From Tachypleus tridentatus (lineage: Eukaryota > Arthropoda > Merostomata > Xiphosura > Limulidae), in contig NC_134832.1 in NCBI RefSeq assembly GCF_004210375.1, positions 152,145,592 to 152,209,591 of the forward strand: 64,000 bases of DNA, given 5' to 3'. Positions 12,701 to 24,700 of this stretch are shown piece after piece. Position numbers and translations under genes: made by a program. The number at the start of each line of letters is the position of its first letter. Within the stretch, counting starts at the first letter, position 1. The notes under the pieces were generated by a model. It saw nothing but the letters and a program-made list of their open reading frames with translations, did no database searches and was not told the origin of the DNA.

Positions 12701-15700
12701 GAATTGATTTGTTTTGGTAAATAAACCGTAAACAAGACCCACCCAGAAACCTTTTCCCATGATGTGATAAGATTAAAGAGGGGGGGGTCAATGCAACGGA
12801 CAGGGAATCTCGCAATAAATGTAGATGACATTCCTGGTAATGTTCCATCCACGTGCGTCGTGTAGAAATAATAACACGTGGTCATAACAACACTTCAGAT
12901 TTCAACGGTAATCCAGTATGAATTACTAGAAGTGTGTAGTACAGTAGAACCAGGAGAGTTTTGCGTCAGTGTTTGTACTTCTGTCGTAGTTCAGCTTGTG
13001 GTTAAAACAACACCAGCACTCTTGATGCAGAAATACGTCAGCGAATGTGCTGCTTCGTGGTAAGATGTACAATAACTGGACTTGATGTTCTTCCTTAAAA
13101 CAGTGTGAATAATAGTGAATATCACAAGCCTTGTTCCGGAACGTGTGACATTTATAGTGAAGATCAAGTGAGGGCTCGTCTCTGTGTTGCTCCTGGCATT
13201 TGGTGACGTAATATTTGTAGCTTCACCTCGTGGTATGACCCATTACGTTATGGATATTTCTGCCAAAAAAAAAAAAAACTGTCAGGAGGCACACCCTTTT
13301 TGACGTTATTGGTCACTAGAGGGCTTAGTAGTAGTAGTAGTAGTAGTAGTAGTACATTATAATTCTTTGACTAGAGGGCTTAGTAGTATATAATTCTTTG
13401 AAGATTTAGGAGGGCTTCACGAAATGTTGATGAAATAAATGTGTGTGAATGTACTTCACTAATCTTAAAATACTAAACACCAAAGTAATGGATTATATTT
13501 TGTACAATAATTTTGTTTTCATCATTCATTATTTCGTAACTGTGGGTCGTAGACTCAAACTGACATTGCGGAATTTTATGCAACGTTTTAACTGTCTTCG
13601 TAGTGATGTCATGACGTACGTATACATTACACGCTGATATAAATAACCAATAGACGTAGAGTTGGTTCTAAAGAGGTGGAAGGGACGTTGAACGTCTTCC
13701 TAGATTTCCTAATGGAATAAGTTTCGATAATATACCTCGGATAACAGCTGCATATTTCATCATTAGCTAGTTGAGCTGGTAAATAAAAACGAAACTTAAA
13801 TTTGTTTATCACTAAGTGTTTACTTTTCGTGGAAAGCGATACATGTTGTAACCACTCTTTATGTTCGTAATTCACCTGTAAACGTATAGGTAATGTTTAA
13901 TACAATTGTATCTCAGAACAGCTGGTATGGGTATTAACACTTTTATTGATAACCAGAGAATAACGTTTCGATCTTCCTAGCTCATTTTCAGGTTAATAAA
14001 GGTTAATGAACTCGACCAGGTGGTTAAGGCACTCGACTTATAATCTAAAGGTAGCGGCTTCGAATCCCCATCACACTAAACATGCTCGCCCTTTCAGCTA
14101 TGGGGGCGTTATGTGACAGTTAATCCCATTATTCGTCGGTATGAGTAGCCCAAGAGTTGGCGGTGAGTGGTGATGATTAGCTGCCTTCCCTCCAGTCTTG
14201 CACTTCTAAATTAGAGACAGCTAGTTCAGATAGCCCTCATGTAGTTTTATGCGAAATTAAAAAACAAAACAAAAACAAGACATCGTATAACTTTCTTTTT
14301 CTTGCACTCTGAGAACAAAAATTTGGGGTCTCTTGAATAATTATATTTTGTCTTGTTTTTTTAATCGAGGTGGCGCAGGACACATTCAAAATACATGCGC
14401 AAAAATTTAACTCCACCCCTTCCCGTTATAAATTTCTTCCTTTGTTTTCTTATAGCAAAGCCACATCGGTCTACCTACTGAGCCCATCGAGGGGAATCGA
14501 ACCCCTGATTTTAGCATTGTAAAACCGAATACGTACCGCTCTACAACCGGGAAGGTTGGCTCCTCAGGTCAGCAGAACATGCTTGATAGTGAAACAATGT
14601 TTACTGGATCAAGTGATAGGGAGGAAGATAAATCTTAGAACAGCCGTATATTTTACTGCGTCGATACATTTGAAAGACTGTCTGTTAACTTACAGTGATG
14701 TTAAATAGACAATCAAAACTTGTTGGTGGTGATGACTATCTGCCTTCACTGTAGTCTTACACTGGTAAATTAGGGATGATAACCCTCGTGTGGCTTTACG
14801 TAAAATTCAAAACAAATAAAAACAAACCGTCTATACAAGTCCCCCATTCCTCCAGTGGGACAACAGTAAGTATTCATACCTACTTACAATGCTAAAATTC
14901 GAGGCTCGATTCCCCGCGGTGGACACAAGATAATGTGACTTTGTTCTAAGATAAACAAACTTTGTATCCGAACAGTAAGTAATTCGAATTAACAAAAAAA
15001 AATAAATAAAAAGGATTGAAATTGATGTGCGATGTTCTTGTAACATTCACAAATAAACTAGCGAACCCATGGGTCTGTGACCCATATTTACAGAGCCGCT
15101 GTAATACGGATTTACACTAACTTTACACTTTTTTCAGTTTAATGATCATTGCTATTATGCAAATTTAATTTTTAACCAACTAATAAATAGTAATTATTAG
15201 TAGGCCTCCCTGTTTGTCCTCTTAATATAAGTCAATGCCAAATTTCTAATCCGGTTTCGGGAAATTCCTTGTAAATGTTTTCATGAAATACCTGCGTTCC
15301 TCCGTAAGGAGTTTCGGTGAAAACTTTTATGCAAACGTTGGGGTTGAGTTTCTTCATTTAACACCATATGGCTCCAACCATGTAGGAGAAAGTATTTCCG
15401 GGTACTCCCCTGCTTCCTCAAAATTTGGGATGTTTTTGTACCAACCTCTGGACCGAGAGGGTTCATTTGGTATCACTTGAAGTCTGTGTGACCAGCGGTT
15501 TAGGAGTTACGTGACGCACAGACATTGAATCTAGTTTAAATAAATATTTATACACCACCTGTAAATCTGTGTTTGTTTTTAAATCAACGTTCAATAGTTC
15601 CAAGAGCCTGCTCTAACAATACTTAGTAAAATTATGGGAACTAGAGTGTTAAACCAGTCGAAAGTGTGTGCAAATAAATCCAGTTAATGGTGCAGCTGCT

Positions 15701-18700
15701 AGATTTGTTATTGAGGGCGCTCACGACTTTATGAAACACTTCTGTATATAAAAGTAACAGTGGAAGACACTATTCTACAAGTACAAAAGTAATAATAATG
15801 TTACTAACTTTCCCTACCAGGCGTCTGTACAATAGTTGATAATGTTACTAACTTTCCCTACCAGGCGTCTGTACAATAGTTGATAATGTTACTAACTTTC
15901 CCTACCAGGCGTCTGTACAATAGTTGATAATGTTACTAACTTTCCCTACCAGGCGTCTGTACAATAGTTGATAATGTTACTAACTTTCCCTACCAGGCGT
16001 CTGTACAATAGTTGATAATGTTACTAACTTTCCCTACCAGGCGTCTGTACAATAGTTGATAATGTTACTAACTTTCCCTACCAGGCGTCTGTACAATAGT
16101 TGATAATGTTACTAACTTTCCCTACCAGGCGTCTGTACAATAGTTGATAATGTTACTAACTTTCCCTACCAGGCGTCTGTACAATAGTTGATAATGTTAC
16201 TAACTTTCCCTACCAGGCGTCTGTACAATAGTTGATAATGTTACTAACTTTCCCTACCAGGCGTCTGTACAATAGTTGATAATGTTACTAACTTTCCCTA
16301 CCAGGCGTCTGTACAATAGTTGATAATGCTACTAACTTTCCCTACCAGGCGTCTGTACAATAGTTGATAATGCTACTAACTTTCCCTACCAGGCGTCTGT
16401 ACAATAGTTGATAATGCTACTAACTTTCCCTACCAGGCGTCTGTACAATAGTTGATAATGTTACTAACTTTCCCTACCAGGCGTCTGTACAATAGTTGAT
16501 AATGCTACTAACTTTCCCTACCAGGCGTCTGTACAATAGTTGATAATGCTACTAACTTTCCCTACCAGGCGTCTGTACAATAGTTGATAATGCTACTAAC
16601 TTTCCCTACCAGGCGTCTGTACAATAGTTGATAATGCTACTAACTTTCCCTACCAGGCGTCTGTACAATAGTTGATAATGCTACTAACTTTCCCTACCAG
16701 GCGTCTGTACAATAGTTGATAATGCTACTAACTTTACCCTACCAGGCGTCTGTACAATAGTTGATAATGCTACTAACTTTCCCTACCAGGCGTCTGTACA
16801 ATAGTTGATAATGCTACTAACTTTCCCTACCAGGCGTCTGTACAATAGTTGATAATGCTACTAACTTTCCCTACCAGGCGTCTGTACAATAGTTGATAAT
16901 GCTACTAACTTTCCCTACCAGGCGTCTGTACAATAGTTGATAATGCTACTAACTTTCCCTACCAGGCGTCTGTACAATAGTTGATAATGCTACTAACTTT
17001 CCCTACCAGGCGTCTGTACAATAGTTGATAATGCTACTAACTTTCCCTACCAGGCGTCTGTACAATAGTTGATAATGCTACTAACTTTCCCTACCAGGCG
17101 TCTGTACAATAGTTGATAATGCTACTAACTTTCCCTACCAGGCGTCTGTACAATAGTTGATAATGCTACTAACTTTCCCTACCAGGCGTCTGTACAATAG
17201 TTGATAATGCTACTAACTTTCCCTACCAGGCGTCTGTACAATAGTTGGTAATGCTACTAACTTTCCCTACCAGGCGTCTGTACAATAGTTGGTAATGCTA
17301 CTAACTTTCCCTACCAGGCGTCTGTACAATAGTTGGTAATGCTACTAACTTTCCCTACCAGGCGTCTGTACAATAGTTGGTAATGCTACTAACTTTCCCT
17401 ACCAGGCGTCTGTACAATAGTTGGTAATGCTACTAACTTTCCCAACCAGGCGTCTGTACAATAGTTGGTAATGCTACTAACTTTCCCAACCAGGCGTCTG
17501 TACAATAGTTGGTAATGCTACTAACTTTCCCAACCAGGCGTCTGTACAATAGTTGGTAATGCTACTAACTTTCCCAACCAGGCGTCTGTACAATAGTTGG
17601 TAATGCTACTAACTTTCCCAACCAGGCGTCTGTACAATAGTTGGTAATGCTACTAACTTTCCCTACCAGGCGTCTGTACAATAGTTGGTAATGCTACTAA
17701 CTTTCCCTACCAGGCGTCTGTACAATAGTTGGTAATGCTACTAACTTTCCCTACCAGGCGTCTGTACAATAGTTGGTAATGCTACTAACTTTCCCTACCA
17801 GGCGTCTGTACAATAGTTGGTAATGCTACTAACTTTCCCTACCAGGCGTCTGTACAATAGTTGGTAATGCTACTAACTTTCCCTACCAGGCGTCTGTACA
17901 ATAGTTGGTAATGCTACTAACTTTCCCTACCAGGCGTCTGTACAATAGTTGATAATGCTACTAACTTTCCCTACCAGGCGTCTGTACAATAGTTGATAAT
18001 GCTACTAACTTTCCCTACCAGGCGTCTGTACAATAGTTGATAATGCTACTAACTTTCCCTACCAGGCGTCTGTACAATAGTTGGTAATGCTACTAACTTT
18101 CCCTACCAGGCGTCTGTACAATAGTTGGTAATGCTACTAACTTTCCCTACCAGGCGTCTGTACAATAGTTGGTAATGCTACTAACTTTCCCTACCAGGCG
18201 TCTGTACAATAGTTGGTAATGCTACTAACTTTCCCTACCAGGCGTCTGTACAATAGTTGGTAATGCTACTAACTTTCCCTACCAGGCGTCTGTACAATAG
18301 TTGGTAATGCTACTAACTTTCCCAACCAGGCGTCTGTACAATAGTTGGTAATGCTACTAACTTTCCCAACCAGGCGTCTGTACAATAGTTGGTAATGCTA
18401 CTAACTTTCCCAACCAGGCGTCTGTACAATAGTTGGTAATGCTACTAACTTTCCCAACCAGGCGTCTGTACAATAGTTGGTAATGCTACTAACTTTCCCT
18501 ACCAGGCGTCTGTACAATAGTTGGTAATGCTACTAACTTTCCCAACCAGGCGTCTGTACAATAGTTGGTAATGCTACTAACTTTCCCAACCAGGCGTCTG
18601 TACAATAGTTGGTAATGCTACTAACTTTCCCAACCAGGCGTCTGTACAATAGTTGGTAATGCTACTAACTTTCCCAACCAGGCGTCTGTACAATAGTTGG

Positions 18701-21700
18701 TAATGCTACTAACTTTCCCAACCAGGCGTCTGTACAATAGTTGGTAATGCTACTAACTTTCCCAACCAGGCGTCTGTACAATAGTTGGTAATGCTACTAA
18801 CTTTCCCTACCAGGCGTCTGTACAATAGTTGGTAATGCTACTAACTTTCCCAACCAGGCGTCTGTACAATAGTTGGTAATGCTACTAACTTTCCCAACCA
18901 GGCGTCTGTACAATAGTTGGTAATGCTACTAACTTTCCCAACCAGGCGTCTGTACAATAGTTGGTGACGTCTTAGGTTCCAACAGCTTACCAACGAAACT
19001 TGAATATACATAAAATCAGTTCTTCTGTTTGAACATACAATCGAAGATTAAAGAAGTGTTAAATGAAAACATTGGTCGCCTGTACCGTGAACTACACTGA
19101 ATATCTATCACTGGTTTCTTGGACAAACGTGGCATCAGTATAAGCAAATGTTTGTATAATCCTCCCGATAATAATATAAGAAACAAGATATGTGAAAATC
19201 GGATACTCTGATATCCGGCAGATTGTTAGTACCCGCAAGACACTAGCTTCCAGAAATGAGGAGAGAATAAAATTAGGCTCTTTCCTGTCCGTATTAGTAA
19301 ACAAACAAATCTTTATTTGTAAGTAACTAAAGTTGTAATACTGTCCGGCTATTCGTTTGTCGAGATTTGGCTGTCGGAGATTTTCGTGCACACGAGACGG
19401 GGAAAACGGGTGTAAAATGCATAATATCCGGCCTTAAGGTAGAAGAGTTCTAGTGCAGTATCTTACAAACATAATTTACCCGTACTAACAATTCTCATTA
19501 TGCATAATGGTGATACTCTTGTCTCATACTAACTTGTACAAGTCTCTTCACCACCCCTTGATTTACCCGTACTAACAATTCTCATTATACATAATGGTGA
19601 TACTCTTGTCTCATACTAACTTGTACAAGTCTCTTCACCACCCCTTGATTTACCCGTACTAACAATTCTCATTATGCATAATGGTGATACTCTTGTCTCA
19701 TACTAACTTGTACAAGTCTCTTCACCACCCCTTGAAATGAGTACGACAGTTAACAGGATTAAATATAAGCCTGTTTAGTGTGTTTGTGTATACCTTACCT
19801 GAGCTAGAAGATTGACACCAGTTCAAGACGTCTGTTAATAAACTTTAGAAAGATTTCATAAGATGCAGAATGTCTGCACGAAAATTGAAACATTTTTCTG
19901 AACATTCTTCTAGACATGGAAGGTGAAAGAAGTGGTTCTTTTAACCGTGATGACATGGTGAATCAGACATGTAAGGTGAAAGAAGTGGTTCTTTTAACCG
20001 TGACAACATGGTGAATTAAGATCTAATATATATACATTTTTTTTTTTTTTAATGACAAGTGAAACTTAATATTGTGAGCACGTAGTATGATCATGTTTAA
20101 AACTAACCAGATGGCGGTAAAACTGGTATACGAGTTTGAAAAAACCAAAACCTCATCCGAAAATTGGCCAACTGCTACTTCTCGTGAACTGGATTCAAAA
20201 AACAAAAGCAAGTATGTGAAGTTTCTTCGATATCTCTAGTCGGTTGTATAAGGGAGGCTTGAAGATGATAAATTCAGTCCTGTTTTTTATTTGTGTGTGT
20301 AGTGGTTTAGAGCAGATCTCTAGAACATTCTATAAGTAGCAGCTTCATCCAGTATTGCTTCTGCATGCAACGTTTTATTTGACATGATTCCGATCAGTAT
20401 CACCAAGATGGTTCCTGTGAAATCAAATGTTGTTTATTTACCATTCTTCTTGTTGATATATGTGAAATTGTCTTGGTGTTACCGGTGTCTGGTTTAGTAG
20501 TCAATTTATTTGTGTTGTAGGGGTGCTTATTTTGTGTTTGCCATATCGATGTACGACTTTATTTAGTATGGGAGGTGGTAATATGACGTTTTTAGATCTG
20601 TAAATTTACTTTCCGTCTTATGGCCACAACGGACAAACGGAAATTGTTTACAAGTCTTAAAAACTTCAGTGTGTTATATATTGCTCTCTTTGTCTGGTCT
20701 TGTAATAACCTGAACCATTGCACCAAATAAATACATTGAGTGTTAATAATGTATATTAATTCCTCTTATGATTAAGCCATGTTAAGGAAAGAGAATCATC
20801 GAGCGTCAATTCTCTGGAAAGCGTTAGAAAATCCAATGTTTTATATCTGTGTAAATGTTTGTTTTGACGTTAAGCACAAAGCTACACGATTGGCTATCTG
20901 TGCTCTACCCACAAAGGATGTCAGAATCCGGTTTCTAACGTTGCAAGTCAAACTTGTACAACACTATATAAGTGTAAGCGAACATAAGATTTAACCCCTA
21001 TTCTTAGCTAACCCACTGTTCTAAGTACGTTTTATTGCAATAAAACGTGAAACTTGTATCCCTTGATTCACGGTTCGGCACACGAACCAACAGGCCACTT
21101 CACTCCGTTTTATGGTTTGTGTTGTGAAAATGTGACTGGTATGTATCGCCGGTTTTGTACATACAGCTTGTGTATAACGTGAGAAAATATACATATTGTA
21201 AACGGACTGAAAGTAAACTCTATCCTTATTACTGTCTATACAAATCGCTAGAAACTAGCTCACCTCTATCAGTGTTTACTCTTAAAACCAGATATCTTTC
21301 ATTGGTCAGAATGACCACATGACACATCATTTCAACTTCACTTTTCATTGATATTTAAAATAAATCTCCGGTTCTTAAAGTATTGGAGAGGGAGAAATAT
21401 GTGGAAAGGCACAGAATAAGTGTATCAGGATGAGCTTTATGAATAGCGCTACTTTATTAAAAGCTGCAGCCAACCCAGTAACCAGTTTTTTTTTTTTTTA
21501 TTAGTCACATGAGACATATCTATTTCATTTTTAATCGGTAGGCGCAGGAGTCTGCGATTCTCAAATTTTTCAAATCGCTGACACAGACCACCCGTTTTTT
21601 TCCGCTGTGCATACAAAAATGTGAGAAAATACGTTTGGGCTCTTAATGTGTAGATGAGGACTTTGACACTAGTGGTCGACATTTCTACAATAGATCACGT

Positions 21701-24700
21701 GACTGGTCACCTGATTCGCAAAACAAGGAACTCGATGTTTGTGCTTAATCACTGTTATGATACGAATATCTCGGATTGTTGCATAATTGTTTTGGTCACT
21801 GTAGAAATGGTTCTTTCATTATGCAGCAAAACCTGTTTAAGGCGGAATCGTACGGGACAGAGTAAAATTTCCGGCAGGTTTTCCAGTTTAGACATTGAAC
21901 ATGCATTTCTTTAATTATATATAATTTGTGAGCGGAACGTTATACTTGCTTGACTCAAGGGAAGCGAGACATTGGTGAATAAGTTGTATAATAACTTTAT
22001 TCACAAACGTCACGTCTTACTTCCCTTGAGTCAAGCAAGTATAACGTTCCACTCACAAATTATATATAAAGACGTTGGTGAATAGTCATTATACTGTTTA
22101 TGCTACATTTATTAGAATAAGAACAAAAATAAACATTCTAAATATACATAAGTACACAAAATTTTAATCAAATTTATTTGAAGAAAGTGTCCAATTTCAA
22201 CTTTCGTTTTTTTTAATGGGCTTTTTCATGCGGTTATAACAGAACACCAATTCTACGGCCTTTCCATGAAGTTCATTTTCCACTTCATTTTTGCATACAA
22301 TTTGATAGCGTTAATATAACTTAATACTTATGAAGTAGGAATTTCTATTTCCTCACTGTCTTTCTTTTTTCCATTTTGTTCGTCTTCTGAATCTCTCGCA
22401 CTGTTACCATCTTGTGATTCTATTGTAGATTTTAAATCATTTTCATCAGTTTCTGTTAAAACATTCTTGTCAACGTTCACAAAACTTTGTTCACAGAATC
22501 ATCTGTATCAATCTTTTCAATCAGAGTTTGGATTTCACTAGAGTCGTCATAACAAACAACTTCTCCACAATTCCCTCCATTATCAGAACAAATCCACAGT
22601 TTTGAAAGCACTTTATTACATTCATCTTTACGTATTTGATTGAATGATTTAAAAATGTAATTCCATCTAACATGTCAATTTTTATGGTCATTTCAGATGA
22701 TCTCTTACAGACATCCATGTTTGTAATAATATGCTGAAGCATCAGCTTTCTGTATTTCAATTTTATACACTGTGTAATTCCATTATCTAGTGACTGTAGA
22801 ACTGATGTTGTACATGGAGGTAGAAAGACTAAACAAACATTTTAAAGTTGAACTTTTGGGTAACAAGTTGTATTATCTAGGAAAAGTTGAATATTACTAT
22901 ATTCTTGTTCCAATCGTTTAATTTGTTCAAAAATTCCTCAAATATAGCAATGTAAAACACCTATTTGATGTAGCTTTAACACCATATTTGAGATGTTCTA
23001 GTTCTTAGGCAGTGGTAAGTCAAAGTTAGGCTGGGAATTAAGGCCTCTGCTAGTAGTAAAACAGTAGGTTATATTTTGAGGATGATCAGTGTGGCAGAAC
23101 GTCAGGCCAGGGACGAGGCCTTTAAAAGTAATGTAAATGTAGTACATTAACAGATAATCTATCTGTCCACAATACAATAATCAAAACGTGGTATGTCCAG
23201 TATGTCACAGACGTCTTAACTATTTAAACTGTACAGTAATTAATCTGCATAAAATAAAACATAACTATTAGAATCTCTCACAAGAATGTCCTTGCCAGTT
23301 CTTACCAGTAATAGCCACACAAACTCAATTTGGTGTATTTAATAAAAGTTGGTTTTCAGTTCCGATCAAGTTTAAGGCGACGATAGTTCGTGTTGTAACG
23401 TTACGAAATAAACTAGGATAGGCTAGAATTAGTTTTTTTGCCCAGCAGATATCGCGGTGCCTAATATGGTGTTCAGGACGACATCTCATCCCTTGATAAA
23501 GAAAGTTTGAGAGAAACCTTACCCTTAATATCATTTATACTATCAAGAAACTACGTGTACCCTTTCACGATAAATTGAACTCGAAGTTTGTGTAATATGA
23601 ATGAATCTCGGTGTAAACTAAAACAACCGATAGTTAACTTGATGCTCTACGTGTATAAACTGTCGTTGGTGGTTATTAATACCAACTGGTTCTGGAATGT
23701 TGTATTTTTACTAATTCATCGTCTAATCGTTTCCTGATGCCATAAGGGTCGTAACGTATTAGAGACGAGTTCAACACGATTCTCCAAACGCAGCTCATTG
23801 GTTATTGTACCTAATTTAACATGTGTCGATAAAATTTCAAAATTCGGATTATTTCTACAAAGTACAAGAATAAGACCAGTAACAATTTTTTCCAAGTATT
23901 TTGTGGATAAACAGTTAATCTTTTTTAACCTTTAACAAAGCAGATGGGGGGGGTATCTGACCTTATTTACGTCTTCCATAACCTAAAGTTACAAGGAAGG
24001 GAAGGTACTTCAGGTAACTTTTAAAGAAATATAAATTGTTTAACACTCGTTAGGGTTAAGCGTAAAACATAAACAAATCGTTGTATACTCTGTAAGCACA
24101 TATCGCAGTAATAGAAATTTGGGAAGAAGTGAAAAAACGCCAGTTAAACCATTTATTGCCTCTTAGAATGTGAATCAAATAAGTTTGCGTATTTCCCACA
24201 TTTGAGAGATTATCACCCACGTCAAACGTTCATCACGTAGGCCCGGCATGGCCAATTGGTTAAGGCACTCGACTCTTAATCCGAGGGTCGCGGGGTCAAA
24301 TCACCGTCACATCAAACATGCTTGCTCTTTCAACCGTGGGAGTGTTACAATGTTACGATCAATCCCACTATTTGTTGGTAAAAGAGTAGTCCAAGAGCTG
24401 GCGGTGGGTGGGTGGTAATGACTAGATTCCTTCCATCTAGTCTTACACTGCTAAATAAGGGACGGTTAGCGCAGAAAAAAGCCCTCGTGTAGTTTGCGTG
24501 AAGTTCAAACAAACATTCGTCACGTGATAAAGGCCGTGCAAAGAAAAGTTTCGATGAAGTTTATTTATAATTATTATTATTATTATTAAAACATGCTCGC
24601 GGAACTTTATGATGTTCTTAAAATTCTCTTCATATTAATATCAAAAGGTATTCGTGATGTAGGTCCAAGAAGTCTTGATAAAAATGAAACAAATACAAAA

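Noticed and set aside
15281-15480. Overlapping open frames on both strands
   Set aside because: Both are short and show no family motif or splice context. The segment may belong to a dispersed repeat, but I cannot support a gene.
23325-23534. Minus-strand frame in NAGK intron 1
   Set aside because: It is short and unrecognised, without splice signals or a neighbouring exon.
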